Notes: generated by a model from the sequence alone, not told the origin. Counted from the first letter of the stretch, positions 8,754-17,053 are shown. The stretch is 64,000 nucleotides of DNA from Microbacterium trichothecenolyticum (GCF_030818955.1 NZ_JAUTBF010000001.1:1922001-1986000), one strand, 5' to 3'. Made by a program: numbers and translations.

Positions 8754-10313
8754 ATGCCGTTCGAGATCTCCCGCCGCACGCTGCTGCAGGGCGCCGGAGC
8801 CGGGGCCTTGGGCCTCGCTCTGGCCTCGACCGTTCCCCTGGCCGCCCGGGCACAGACGACATCGCAGCGCGCGGTGTTCCACATGACGCCCCCGACGGCC
8901 TGGCTCTGCGACCCGCAGCGGCCGATCGTCTCCGGCGGGCAGTACCAGCTCTACTACCTGCACTCCGACGTCAACAACGGTGCGGGCGGGTGGGACCACG
9001 CCACGACCGACGGGGTGAGCTTCACCCACCACGGCACCGTCATGCCGCTGACCGACGGCGTGCCGGTGTGGTCGGGATGCCTCGTCGTCGACACCGCGAA
9101 CACCGCGGGATTCGGGGCGGGAACGGTCATCGCTCTTGCCACGCGACCGACCGACGGCATCCGCAAGTACCAGGAGCAGTACCTCTACTACTCGCACGAC
9201 GGCGGTTTCAGCTTCACGATGCTGCCCGACCCCGTGCTGGTCAACACCGACGGGCGCACCGCGCAGACCCCCGCCGAGATCGACAACGCCGAGTGGTGTC
9301 GCGACCCGAAGGTGCACTGGGATGCCGCGCGCGGCGAGTGGGTGATGGCGCTCGGTCGCGCGCGATACGCCGGGTTCTACACCTCGCCGAACCTGCGGCA
9401 GTGGACGTGGCGGAGCAACTTCGACTATCCCAACCCGCAGCTCGGCGGCATCGAGTGCCCCGACCTTTTCGAGATGACGGCGAACGACGGCAGCCGCCAC
9501 TGGGTGCTGGGCGCCAGCATGGACGCCTACGGGGTCGGCCTGCCCATGACCTACGCCTATTGGACAGGCACGTGGAACGGCACCCACTTCGTCGCCGACG
9601 ACCTCACCCCGCAGTGGCTCGACTGGGGATGGGACTGGTACGGCGCGGTCACCTGGCCGAGCATCGAAGCGCCCGACACCAAGCGCCTGGCAATCGGGTG
9701 GATGAACAACTGGAAGTACGCCGCGCGCGACGTGCCCACCGACGTCACCGACGGGTACAACGGCCAGAACTCGATCGTTCGCGAGCTGCGACTGCAACGG
9801 CAGTCCGGCGGGTGGTACAGCCTGCTGAGCGCCCCCATCGCCGCCCTCGCGGGTCGTGCTACTTCGACCATCATCCTTCCCGACTGCACGGTGAACGGCA
9901 GTGCCGTCCTGCCGTGGAATGGGCGTGCGTACGAGCTCGAGCTCGACATTTCGTGGACGGATGCCGCCAACGTCGGTGTCTCAGTCGGACGCTCCTCGGA
10001 CGGATCGCGCCACACCAACATCGGCAAGTACGGCTCCGACCTATACGTCGACCGCGGCCCGTCCGAACGCAGCGGTTACACGCTCTCGCCGTATACACGT
10101 GCCGCCGCTCCGATCGATTCCGCCGCCCGGTCCGTGCACCTGCGGATCTTCGTCGACCGCCAGAGCGTGGAGGTCTTCGTCAACGCCGGTCACACCGTGC
10201 TGTCACAGCAGGTGCACTTCCTCGAGGGCGACACGGGGATCTCGCTATACACCGACGGCGGCGCGGCGCAGTTCACCGGGATCACGATCCGCGAGTTCGC
10301 TGATCCGGTGTGA
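8754..10313 (+). CDS. Secreted GH32 enzyme, probable levan fructotransferase
   Basis: Exported enzyme (519 aa) with a twin-arginine signal (ISRRTLLQ, hydrophobic stretch, ARAQ cleavage region). GH32 motifs are WLCDPQRP at 50-57 (nucleophile Asp53), RDPK at 183-186 and ECPD at 234-237 (acid/base Glu234). The variant WLCDPQRP and blocks such as YQLYYLHSD and WLDWGWDWYGAVTWPS match what I recall of Arthrobacter-type levan fructotransferases, which turn levan into difructose dianhydride IV. That would feed a small cyclic fructoside to the importer upstream. Exo- or endo-levanase remains possible, because distinguishing the reaction needs alignment or assay. The gene ends just before a strong hairpin. 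Confidence 0.82.
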   Translation: MPFEISRRTLLQGAGAGALGLALASTVPLAARAQTTSQRAVFHMTPPTAWLCDPQRPIVSGGQYQLYYLHSDVNNGAGGWDHATTDGVSFTHHGTVMPLTDGVPVWSGCLVVDTANTAGFGAGTVIALATRPTDGIRKYQEQYLYYSHDGGFSFTMLPDPVLVNTDGRTAQTPAEIDNAEWCRDPKVHWDAARGEWVMALGRARYAGFYTSPNLRQWTWRSNFDYPNPQLGGIECPDLFEMTANDGSRHWVLGASMDAYGVGLPMTYAYWTGTWNGTHFVADDLTPQWLDWGWDWYGAVTWPSIEAPDTKRLAIGWMNNWKYAARDVPTDVTDGYNGQNSIVRELRLQRQSGGWYSLLSAPIAALAGRATSTIILPDCTVNGSAVLPWNGRAYELELDISWTDAANVGVSVGRSSDGSRHTNIGKYGSDLYVDRGPSERSGYTLSPYTRAAAPIDSAARSVHLRIFVDRQSVEVFVNAGHTVLSQQVHFLEGDTGISLYTDGGAAQFTGITIREFADPV

Positions 10314-10324
10314 GACGGGCATGT

Positions 10325-10381
10325 CCCACCGCGGCGTCGGTGACGGCGTGTGACGTCGTACACGCGCGACGCCGCGGTGGG
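10325..10381 (+). terminator. Long hairpin closing the fructan operon
   Basis: CCCACCGCGGCGTCG (10325-10339) is perfectly complementary to CGACGCCGCGGTGGG (10367-10381). An inner helix GCGTGT/ACACGC (10346-10351 with 10360-10365) extends it. It starts 12 nt after the fructotransferase stop. No T-tract follows, as is common for actinobacterial terminators. Confidence 0.65.
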
Positions 10382-10419
10382 AGGGCAGAGTCGAGGCATC
10401 CACCGGAACGGAGCCGCAC

Positions 10420-11058
10420 ATGACCCTCGACCATCTCGACCACCTGGTGTTCGCCGGCCCGTCCCTCGTCGATGCGGTCGATGAGATCGAACGCCTGACG
10501 GGTGTGCGCGCCGCCGCCGGCGGGCGGCACACCACCACCGGCACCGCGAACGCCCTCATCGCCCTGACCGTGGGGGGCGAGACGGGGCGTCGTTACCTCG
10601 AGATCATCGGTCCCGATGCCGACGCCGGGCGCACGGCATCCGATATCCCCACGTTCGGTATTCGCGACCTCGACGCTCCCCGCCTCGCCGGGTTCGCCCT
10701 TCGTCCCGATGATCTGGATGCCACCGTCGCGCGCCTCCGAGAGCTCGGCGTCGACCCCGGCGACGTGGAACCCCTCGGCCGGCGGCGTCCCGACGGAGTG
10801 GAGCTGGCCTGGCGCCTGACCCGTCAGGCGGGCAACGCGTGGAACGGACTGCCCTTCCTCATCGACTGGCTGGACAGCCCGCATCCGGGACTCGGCGACC
10901 TGCCCCGCCTCGAACTCGAGTCCTTCCGCGTCACGGCCCCGGCCGAAGATCCTCTCTTCGCCGCCCTGACAGCGCTGGGCCTCGAGCCCGGGGTGGGGGC
11001 ATCGTCGTTGCGGGTCGAGTTGGGCGGCACCCGTCACACCGTGCTGGCGACCGAATAG
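10420..11058 (+). CDS. VOC/glyoxalase-like domain protein
   Basis: Small cytoplasmic protein (212 aa) of the glyoxalase_3-like class. The N-terminus LDHLDHLVFAGPSL is the typical first strand with a metal-binding His; a repeated half starts near residue 150. Members are usually annotated only by fold, and a specific substrate cannot be read from the sequence. It stands alone between the fructan terminator and the riboswitch. Confidence 0.75.
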   Translation: MTLDHLDHLVFAGPSLVDAVDEIERLTGVRAAAGGRHTTTGTANALIALTVGGETGRRYLEIIGPDADAGRTASDIPTFGIRDLDAPRLAGFALRPDDLDATVARLRELGVDPGDVEPLGRRRPDGVELAWRLTRQAGNAWNGLPFLIDWLDSPHPGLGDLPRLELESFRVTAPAEDPLFAALTALGLEPGVGASSLRVELGGTRHTVLATE

Positions 11059-11122
11059 CACAGGCGGCGGGACGGCGTCCAGACCCCTGGCGCACGCGCG
11101 CATCGCGTAGAATCGTCGGACG

Positions 11123-11218
11123 CAAGGGGAGTACTCCCTCCGCGACGATCTCGTCAGTACGGTCCACGCCATCGTGGCCCCGGGACGTCGGCCCGCATGA
11201 CGGGTGGAAGAGACCTTG
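11123..11218 (+). promoter_or_regulatory. yybP-ykoY manganese riboswitch
   Basis: The leader contains the conserved AAGGGGAGTA near its 5' end (11124-11133) and a GGAAGAGACC-type 3' element (11206-11215). The ends pair as helix P1: CAAGG (11123-11127) with CCTTG (11214-11218). These are hallmarks of the Mn2+-sensing yybP-ykoY family, which often precedes TerC/Alx-type genes, exactly the gene here. Two internal hairpin regions (about 11131-11160 and 11166-11200) fit the two-arm architecture. Confidence 0.8.
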
Positions 11219-11253
11219 GTGTTTCGTCGCACCTATTTCCCTTGGAGGCCGCC

Positions 11254-12276
11254 TTGGGCGTCACACCCCTCGTCTGGATCATCACGATCGCGATCACCAT
11301 CGCGTTCTTCGTCTTCGAGTTCTTCGCGCACGTGCGCAAACCCCACGAACCGACCATCGGCGAATCAGCGCGCTGGTCGGCGTTCTACATCGGACTGGCG
11401 CTGCTGTTCGGTGTCGGCATCGGCGTCTTCTCCGGATGGACCTTCGGCGGTGAGTACTTCGCCGGCTACCTGACCGAGAAGGCCCTGTCGATCGACAACC
11501 TCTTCGTCTTCCTGATCATCATGACCGGGTTCGCGGTGCCCAAGAAGTACCAGCAGAAGGTGCTGATGATCGGCATCGTGATCGCGCTCATCATGCGCGG
11601 GGCGTTCATCGCCGTCGGCGCCGCCCTGATCTCGAACTTCTCGTGGATCTTCTACATCTTCGGTGCGCTGCTGCTGGTCCTCGCTTATCGCCAGGCGTTC
11701 TCGCACGGCGACAGCGACCCCGCGAACGGCAAGTTCATGCGGTTCGTGCGCCGCGTGCTCCCGGTCTCCGACGAGTACAACGACGACAAGCTCACGGTTC
11801 GCAAGAACGGCAAACGCTTCGTCACCCCGATGCTGCTGGTCATCATCGCCATCGGCTTCATCGACCTCGTCTTCGCGGTCGATTCCATCCCCGCCATCTA
11901 CGGCCTCACCAACGAGGCGTACATCGTGTTCACCGCGAACGCCTTCGCCCTCATGGGGCTGCGCCAGCTCTACTTCCTCATCGGCGGTCTGCTGGAGCGT
12001 CTCGTATACCTCGCGCAGGGTTTGGCCGTGATCCTCGCGTTCATCGGCGTCAAGCTCGTGTTCCACGCCCTGCACGTGAACGAACTGCCCTTCATCAACG
12101 GGGGCGAGCCGCTGCTGTGGGTGCCCGAGATCCCCATCTGGTTCTCGCTGCTGTTCATCGCCGCGACCGTCGCCGTCGCGACCTTCCTCAGCCTGCGAAA
12201 GACCCGCAACGACAGCCGCAAGAAGGAGCGCGAGACCTTCGACGGCGAGAAGATCATCCACGCCCCGGAGGACTGA
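11254..12276 (+). CDS. TerC-family membrane protein, putative Mn2+ exporter
   Basis: Integral membrane protein (340 aa, about nine helices) of the TerC/Alx family. Family motifs are present: EKALSIDNLFVFLIIM and FIDLVFAVDSIPAI, whose acidic residues in membrane segments are thought to bind the metal. The manganese riboswitch upstream supports a role in Mn2+ efflux or homeostasis. I place the start at TTG 11254, preceded by GGAG at 11244-11247; an in-frame ATG at 11197 would lie inside the riboswitch. The C-terminal tail is charged. Confidence 0.92.
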   Translation: MGVTPLVWIITIAITIAFFVFEFFAHVRKPHEPTIGESARWSAFYIGLALLFGVGIGVFSGWTFGGEYFAGYLTEKALSIDNLFVFLIIMTGFAVPKKYQQKVLMIGIVIALIMRGAFIAVGAALISNFSWIFYIFGALLLVLAYRQAFSHGDSDPANGKFMRFVRRVLPVSDEYNDDKLTVRKNGKRFVTPMLLVIIAIGFIDLVFAVDSIPAIYGLTNEAYIVFTANAFALMGLRQLYFLIGGLLERLVYLAQGLAVILAFIGVKLVFHALHVNELPFINGGEPLLWVPEIPIWFSLLFIAATVAVATFLSLRKTRNDSRKKERETFDGEKIIHAPED

Positions 12277-12282
12277 TCGTCC

Positions 12283-12318
12283 GCGAAGGGCTCGTGACCC
12301 CGGTCACGGGCCCTTCGC
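12283..12318 (+). terminator. Terminator of the terC transcript
   Basis: GCGAAGGGC (12283-12291) pairs with GCCCTTCGC (12310-12318), and CGTGACC (12293-12299) pairs with GGTCACG (12302-12308) with a 2-nt loop. It begins 6 nt after the terC stop. Confidence 0.7.
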
Positions 12319-12390
12319 CGTTCCTGCCGCATCCCGCGGTCGAACGCAACCCCGGCGAGCGCGTCATCGCGTCACCCTACCGTGGCGGGC

Positions 12391-13356
12391 ATGACGCGAT
12401 TCGGCTACACCCTCATGACCGAGCAGAGCGGCCCGCGGGCGCTCGTGGACTACGCCGTCGGCGCCGAGCGCGCCGGCTACGACTTCCTCGTCTCCAGTGA
12501 CCACTACTCCCCCTGGCTGACCAGCCAGGGCCACGCCCCGTACGCCTGGACGGTGTTGGGCGCCGTCGCCCACGCGACCACCGACGTCGAACTCATGACG
12601 TACGTGACCTGCCCGACGGTGCGTTATCACCCGGCGGTCGTAGCCCAGAAGGCTGCCACGCTGCAGCTCCTGTCCGACGGACGCTTCACCCTCGGACTGG
12701 GTTCGGGCGAGAACCTCAACGAGCACGTCGTCGGTGAAGGCTGGCCGGCCGTGCACGCGCGTCAGGACATGCTCGTCGAAGCCATCGAGATCATCCGCGC
12801 CCTGCACACGGGCGAGCTCGTGACCTACGACGGCGAGTACTTCCGGGTCGACTCGGCGCGCGTGTGGGACGCCCCCGACGGCGGCGTTCCGATCGGCGTC
12901 GCGGTGTCGGGCGAGCACTCCATCAAGCGCTTCGCTCCCCTCGGCGACCACCTGATCACGACCGAGCCCGACCGCGACCTCATCCAGGGCTGGGACGAGC
13001 ACCACGACGGCTCATCGCGCAAGATCGGGCAGATCCCCATCAGCTGGGACCCCGACGAAGACGCCGCGATCGCCCGCGCGCACGACCAGTTCCGCTGGTT
13101 CGCCGGCGGGTGGGCCGTCAACGCCGATCTGCCGACCCCGGCGGGTTTCGCCGGCGCATCGCAGTTCGTGCGCCCCGAAGACGTTGCGGAGTCCATCGCC
13201 TGCGGCCCCGACCTCGATGAGCTCGCCGAGAGCGTGCGCCCCTTCATCGACGCGGGCTTCACCGACATCGCCATCGTGCAGGTGGGTGACGAACAGCAGC
13301 AGCGCTTCGTCGACGAGATCGCCGCGCCCCTGCTGGAGAAGCTGCGCGCTCTCTGA
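12391..13356 (+). CDS. LLM-class F420-dependent oxidoreductase (FGD-like)
   Basis: TIM-barrel flavin/F420 oxidoreductase (321 aa) of the luciferase-like superfamily, closest by motif to the F420-dependent glucose-6-phosphate dehydrogenase group. Visible blocks are FLVSSDHYSPW near the N-terminus, TCPTVRYHPAVVAQKAATL and GLGSGENLNEHVVGEGWP. The substrate cannot be fixed from sequence. ATG 12391 is preferred; a GTG nine bases upstream is also in frame. It ends before a convergent terminator. Confidence 0.88.
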   Translation: MTRFGYTLMTEQSGPRALVDYAVGAERAGYDFLVSSDHYSPWLTSQGHAPYAWTVLGAVAHATTDVELMTYVTCPTVRYHPAVVAQKAATLQLLSDGRFTLGLGSGENLNEHVVGEGWPAVHARQDMLVEAIEIIRALHTGELVTYDGEYFRVDSARVWDAPDGGVPIGVAVSGEHSIKRFAPLGDHLITTEPDRDLIQGWDEHHDGSSRKIGQIPISWDPDEDAAIARAHDQFRWFAGGWAVNADLPTPAGFAGASQFVRPEDVAESIACGPDLDELAESVRPFIDAGFTDIAIVQVGDEQQQRFVDEIAAPLLEKLRAL

Positions 13357-13362
13357 GCCCGA

Positions 13363-13406
13363 GCCGGGGCCGCGCCACCGGGCACGGTCGGCTCCGCGGC
13401 CCCGGC
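13363..13406. terminator. Hairpin between convergent genes
   Basis: GCCGGGGCCGCG (13363-13374) pairs perfectly with CGCGGCCCCGGC (13395-13406). It lies between the LLM gene (+) and the lipoprotein gene (-) and could serve both. Confidence 0.6.
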
Positions 13407-13417
13407 ACCACGCGGCC

Positions 13418-13996
13418 TCAGCGCGCGACCTGCCCGGTTTCGACAATCCACTGCTCCAGCCGCCAGGCGGGCAGACGGAAGACGCGGGCCACCGCGCCGA
13501 CGGGGAAGCGCCCCTCCACGACCGCGGCGACAGCGAACTCCCGCAGCGAACCGAAAGGCCGACCGTTCAGCACCCCTTCACCCAGGTCGGCGAACGTGCG
13601 CGGTTGACGTCGTCCGGATGCCGGGGGCACCGCGCGGGGCGGGAGAGCACGCGGGTCCGGAGCACGGACGTACGTGGACACGACCACGTTCGCCGGAGCA
13701 GGTGCGGCGACGGGAGCGGACGGTGGTGTGACCGGCATCCAGGGGGCGGGGGGAAGCTCCCCCGTTCCGATCGCGGGCGGCGCGACGCGGGCACCGGTCG
13801 TGGCCCCCTGGGCGAGGTCGACGGCCTCATCGGGCGTGAGCGGAGCAGCCTGCGCCGCGGTCCACGGCGCCGGGGTAAGCTCGCCGCCCCACGCGCCCGG
13901 CGTCGCATCGGGCGAGGCGGGCGCGTCGGAGCCGCCGCACGCCGGCAGCACGACAACGGCACCGAGCAGCGGCAGGCAACGACGGATGCGAGACAT
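13418..13996 (-). CDS. Putative lipoprotein of unknown function
   Basis: Unrecognised protein of 192 aa. A short basic start (MSRIRRC) and hydrophobic stretch end in LPAC with Cys20, a plausible lipobox. The middle is rich in Ala and Pro (about residues 21-130) and looks disordered. The last 45 residues are more ordered and resemble a small helical domain (GSLREFAVAAVVEGRFP). I prefer ATG 13996 over an upstream in-frame start because the signal peptide begins there. Confidence 0.6.
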   Translation of the reverse strand: MSRIRRCLPLLGAVVVLPACGGSDAPASPDATPGAWGGELTPAPWTAAQAAPLTPDEAVDLAQGATTGARVAPPAIGTGELPPAPWMPVTPPSAPVAAPAPANVVVSTYVRAPDPRALPPRAVPPASGRRQPRTFADLGEGVLNGRPFGSLREFAVAAVVEGRFPVGAVARVFRLPAWRLEQWIVETGQVAR

Positions 13997-14140
13997 CGCG
14001 TCGAGTATCCCAGCCCCGCCTGCGCGGCGGCGGCTCCGCACGGGGAACCCGGGCAGGGAACCCGGGCAGGGCCCCCGCGGGACGGCCCCTCGCGGGTGGC
14101 CGCTGACCGGACGCGCACTGGAGCCCCGGGGAGGACGACC

Positions 14141-14632
14141 TCAGGCGTCGCCGCGCAGGTCGCGGAAGAAGCTGTCGACGTGCGCGCGCAGCGATTCGAT
14201 GCGCCGATCCCGTGCCGCGGCCACGTCATAGCCGAGGTACGCGGGAGGATCGAGTCGCCGGACGTTGCGCGAGCATTCGAAGCCCGCACACAGCAGCGTG
14301 CCGACGGTGTTCCCGGCGCGCCCCGCCTTTCCGGCGCGACGGGCGGAGAAGAGCACCACGTCGTTGGGCAGCGTCACGTCGGAGCACCAGGAGCATTGCG
14401 GACGCGATCGTGTCGCCTGTTCGGCCTGGCGCAGCTGCAGACCCACGGGCGCGCCATCGATCTCGGCGACGACGAAGCCGAGCAGCGGTGACTTGGGGTC
14501 ACGCCACCCCACGTAGTCGAGACGATCCCAGTCGGACTCGTCGAAAGCGGCGGGCACCACGATGGCGTTGCGCTCCCGGGTCGAGACGTTGACGAAGGCG
14601 GAGCGGATGGTGGATGCGGAGAGAGCGAGCAT
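14141..14632 (-). CDS. FBP-type treble-clef zinc-finger protein
   Basis: Protein of 163 aa matching the FBP domain first described at the C-terminus of the elongation factor G-binding/fibronectin-binding proteins that protect against fusidic acid. The zinc ligands are visible as CSWCSD and the later CAGFECSRNVR. In actinobacteria it usually stands alone, as here, and is thought to act on the ribosome or EF-G. A short C-terminal helix follows the zinc knuckle. Confidence 0.85.
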   Translation of the reverse strand: MLALSASTIRSAFVNVSTRERNAIVVPAAFDESDWDRLDYVGWRDPKSPLLGFVVAEIDGAPVGLQLRQAEQATRSRPQCSWCSDVTLPNDVVLFSARRAGKAGRAGNTVGTLLCAGFECSRNVRRLDPPAYLGYDVAAARDRRIESLRAHVDSFFRDLRGDA

Positions 14633-14896
14633 GAAAGGACTCCGAAGAGAGTGCCGGCTCGAGAGCCGGAGCGGGAGGGCGTGCGCGACAGAAGACGCAG
14701 GCCGGGGAGGACCGATGTTCCGCGTACGACGAACGTCGCGGACTCGGAGGAGATGTGCTCACGCGGGAGCGAGCGCAGTCCCGCGCCGTCAGCCGACGCG
14801 GGAGACGATGTCGACCGCGCCTGTGCCGCCGGCGCTCCGCGCGCCGACGACCCCCTCACGCCCGGAGGGCGTCGAAGGATTCATCGGGGACATGCC
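14633..14896. other. Intergenic region without a recognisable gene
   Basis: About 264 bp between the FBP gene and the PPOX gene, both on the minus strand. It holds a small hairpin (GCCGGCTC/GAGAGCCGG near 14651-14667), probably in the FBP leader. Long frames here lack codon bias and resemble no family I know. Confidence 0.5.
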
Positions 14897-15310
14897 TCAA
14901 GGGTACGCCTTCACCGTCGGAAAGCGGCCGATCCCAGAGTGCGTTCCACGGTGACCTCCAGAACGACACGGTTCGGATTCTCCCCGGGGCTGTCGATAAC
15001 GCTCGGCATAGAGCGTCACGGCGCGGGCGACGGCATCCGGGTCATCGGTGACACGCGCCGCGCCCTCGAAGCTGATCCACCGTGCACCGTCGACCGAGCA
15101 CACGGACGCTCTCCCGGCGCGCGCCGCGTTGACGAACTTCTGCGTCCCCCGGGAGCCGATGACGCGGACGACGCCGTCCTCGTACGTGAAGCCGACGGGT
15201 ACCGCGTGGATCCGTCCGGTACGGCCGAGGGTGGAGAGGGTGGCGAGGTGGTACTCGCTCACGAAGGCGAGGGCGTCGGCGGTCAGCACGTCTCCAGCGT
15301 GCCACGTCAC
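14897..15310 (-). CDS. PPOX/FDOR split-barrel flavoenzyme, frameshifted at the C-terminus
   Basis: Split-barrel protein of the pyridoxamine-phosphate-oxidase-like, probably F420-dependent, family (reads LATLSTLGRTGRIHAVPVGF, VRVIGSRGTQKFVNAARAGR). As printed the frame gives 137 aa and diverges after RYRQPRG. Removing one base from the CCCCGGGG run at 14982-14989 restores ENPNRVVLEVTVERTLG, the normal family end, with a stop at 14911-14913. This is either a sequencing error or a recent frameshift. GTG 15310 overlaps the stop of the upstream gene as GTGA. Confidence 0.82.
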   Translation of the reverse strand: MTWHAGDVLTADALAFVSEYHLATLSTLGRTGRIHAVPVGFTYEDGVVRVIGSRGTQKFVNAARAGRASVCSVDGARWISFEGAARVTDDPDAVARAVTLYAERYRQPRGESEPCRSGGHRGTHSGIGRFPTVKAYP

Positions 15311-15822
15311 GCGACGAAGGTCACCGTCTTGAGCGCGGCGTCCCAGCGTCGGATCGCCGTCGCGCGCGCCGGCAGGTCTCCCCCACCACCCGAGAGGGCA
15401 TCGAGCGCCGCACCGATGCGATCCAGCGGCACGCGACGGGCGAGCGTCACATGCGGCGACCACGCACCAGGACGCGTGTGGGCGACGTCGTCGCCGGGGC
15501 CGGCCAGGGTGTGCACGCTCGTGTGGAGTTCGAGCAGGGCCGACGACGGCACGACCGACCTCGCGACGACGCGCGTGCGCCCCGACCCGAACAGCACGGG
15601 TGCGCCGAGTGTGAGGGCGAGCGGGAGCATCGGCCGCACCGCCGTCGCGTCGATCTCCGGCAACGTCGACCGCACGAGCAGGGTGATGTGAGGGCTGTTC
15701 GTCTCACCCGTGTGATGCGCCTGGCTGGGCAGTCCGGCCGCGGCGAGCAGATTCCACTCCGACCGGACGGCGGCGTCAGCGGCGGCGTCGAGGAGCAGCT
15801 CCAGGCTGACGACGTGGCTCAT
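15307..15822 (-). CDS. 2'-5' RNA ligase / cyclic phosphodiesterase superfamily protein
   Basis: Protein of 171 aa with the two HxT-type motifs of the 2H phosphoesterase fold: SPHITLLVRS near residue 44 and SPHVTLARRV near residue 122. Members act on 2'-5' or cyclic nucleotide phosphodiesters, but the actinobacterial group has no firm function. Translation is coupled to the PPOX gene downstream and follows the DoxX gene by a 7-bp gap, so the three probably form one operon. Confidence 0.85.
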   Translation of the reverse strand: MSHVVSLELLLDAAADAAVRSEWNLLAAAGLPSQAHHTGETNSPHITLLVRSTLPEIDATAVRPMLPLALTLGAPVLFGSGRTRVVARSVVPSSALLELHTSVHTLAGPGDDVAHTRPGAWSPHVTLARRVPLDRIGAALDALSGGGGDLPARATAIRRWDAALKTVTFVA

Positions 15823-15829
15823 GAGACGC

Positions 15830-16207
15830 TCAGCGCGTCGACCACCACGCAGCGGCGACCAGCCCCGGCTGGAAGAACAAGCGCACGAGACGCTTGCGAT
15901 CCGTGTCCAGCCCGAACGCCGACCGGCGCTTACGCCATTGGTCGATGTTGCCGGGGAAGATCGCGACGAAGAACGCGGCGAGCGCGGCCCCGACGCGGCG
16001 ACGCTCCTTCGGCAGCACCAGCAGCGCCAACCCGAACCCCACCTCGACCACGCCGGAGGCGACGACCACGGCGTCACGGTCGAGAGGTCCCCGTTCGACG
16101 AGCGCGTCGGGCACTTGCGCCTGGAAGTCGCGGCGCGCGAAGGTCAGATGCGACACACCGGCGAAGATCATGGCGAGGGCCAAGGCCCACCGGATGACAG
16201 TTCTCAT
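15830..16207 (-). CDS. DoxX-family membrane protein
   Basis: Small membrane protein (125 aa) with four predicted helices, beginning MRTVIRWALALAMIFAGVSH, where the GVSH end of helix 1 is typical of DoxX-like proteins. VVEVGFGLALLVLPKERR and FFVAIFPGNIDQW fit helices 2 and 3. DoxX relatives are linked to redox or thiol stress and to catechol metabolism; nothing here specifies a role. Confidence 0.82.
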   Translation of the reverse strand: MRTVIRWALALAMIFAGVSHLTFARRDFQAQVPDALVERGPLDRDAVVVASGVVEVGFGLALLVLPKERRRVGAALAAFFVAIFPGNIDQWRKRRSAFGLDTDRKRLVRLFFQPGLVAAAWWSTR

Positions 16208-16365
16208 ACGCTCACGCTACGAGTGCGCTACCAGGGGGGCGGTGGGCTTGACGGCCATGCCGGTCGTGCCTGCGCCCGTTACGGCACCTCGCCGCATCGC
16301 GCAACCCCCGCCTCTGCGGGAGATGGGCCGTTTGACTGGACGAGCCGAGGAAGGAGGAGCCCGTG

Positions 16366-16656
16366 ATGCTGAGGGAGGCCGCGTCGCCCGCGATGCGGGA
16401 AGACGATCTGGACGCGCTCCTCATCCGCGCCGCCGCGGGAGACTGCGACGCCTTCGTGGAGTTCTACGACCGCACCTCGCCGCGCGTCTACGGCATCCTG
16501 CTCGCGGTCACCGGATCGCCGGCATCCGCGGACGCCCTGCTCGAGGGCATCTACGTCGAAGCGTGGGAACGCATGCGCGGGCGTTCGAGCCCCCCGTGCC
16601 CCGGCCTGGAGTGGATGTCGGTCATCGCACACCGGCACGCCGCGGGTCAACGCTGA
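16366..16656 (+). CDS. ECF sigma factor fragment (region 2 only)
   Basis: Only 96 aa, covering sigma-70 region 2 of a SigK-like extracytoplasmic-function sigma factor (DLDALLIRAAAGDCDAFVEF, YDRTSPRVYGILLAVTG). It ends at HRHAAGQR, so the linker and promoter -35-binding region 4 are absent. A strong AGGAGG at 16352-16357 favours ATG 16366 (GTG 16363 is possible). No anti-sigma gene follows. It is either a degenerate remnant or a genuine mini-protein still able to touch RNA polymerase. Confidence 0.75.
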   Translation: MLREAASPAMREDDLDALLIRAAAGDCDAFVEFYDRTSPRVYGILLAVTGSPASADALLEGIYVEAWERMRGRSSPPCPGLEWMSVIAHRHAAGQR

Positions 16657-16663
16657 GCGCGAA

Positions 16664-16993
16664 TCACCGTCCTGCGGCGGCGGATGCGACGGGCTGATGC
16701 ACGTCGAGGTCGATCGACAGTCCTCCGGAGGAGTTCGCGGAGTTCGCGTACGTCTGCAGCAGGGCGGGGTCGAGCATCTCGGGCTCGACGGTCGAGAAGA
16801 CGAACCGCAGCGGAATCGAGGGCTGCAACCAGATCGTTGTACGGCCGGACGCCTCTCCCTCGGGATGCCGCCACGACATGGTGAAGCTCTCGCCGCGACG
16901 AAGCTTGGTCGCGATGACCACCTTCACGTGCGCGAGGATGCGATCCGGCATGTGAATCGGCGACGTAGACGCCCCGTAGTACAGAAGGCCCAT
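16664..16993 (-). CDS. DUF7882-type protein, copy 1
   Basis: Protein of 109 aa beginning MGLLYYGASTSPIHMPDRIL, followed by LKVVIATKLRRGESFTMSW and TTIWLQPSIPLRFVF. This is a family I know mainly from Microbacteriaceae, often next to MarR regulators; function unknown. An excellent GAAGGAG site precedes ATG 16993. An IS element begins only about 60 bp upstream, so the native promoter may be displaced. It is a paralogue of the gene at 18573-18890. Confidence 0.8.
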   Translation of the reverse strand: MGLLYYGASTSPIHMPDRILAHVKVVIATKLRRGESFTMSWRHPEGEASGRTTIWLQPSIPLRFVFSTVEPEMLDPALLQTYANSANSSGGLSIDLDVHQPVASAAAGR

Positions 16994-17053
16994 CAGCGTC
17001 TCCTTCTGAAGGTGATCGATGCTGATGATTTTACTAGATAACCTAAATATCAC

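Noticed and set aside
7466..10303. 945-codon open frame on + across the two GH32 genes
   Set aside because: Arg-rich composition and no ribosome site; it is another frame of intact enzymes.
14041..14070. Tandem GGGAACCCGGGCA units as a functional repeat
   Set aside because: Only two copies, no flanking structure or array.
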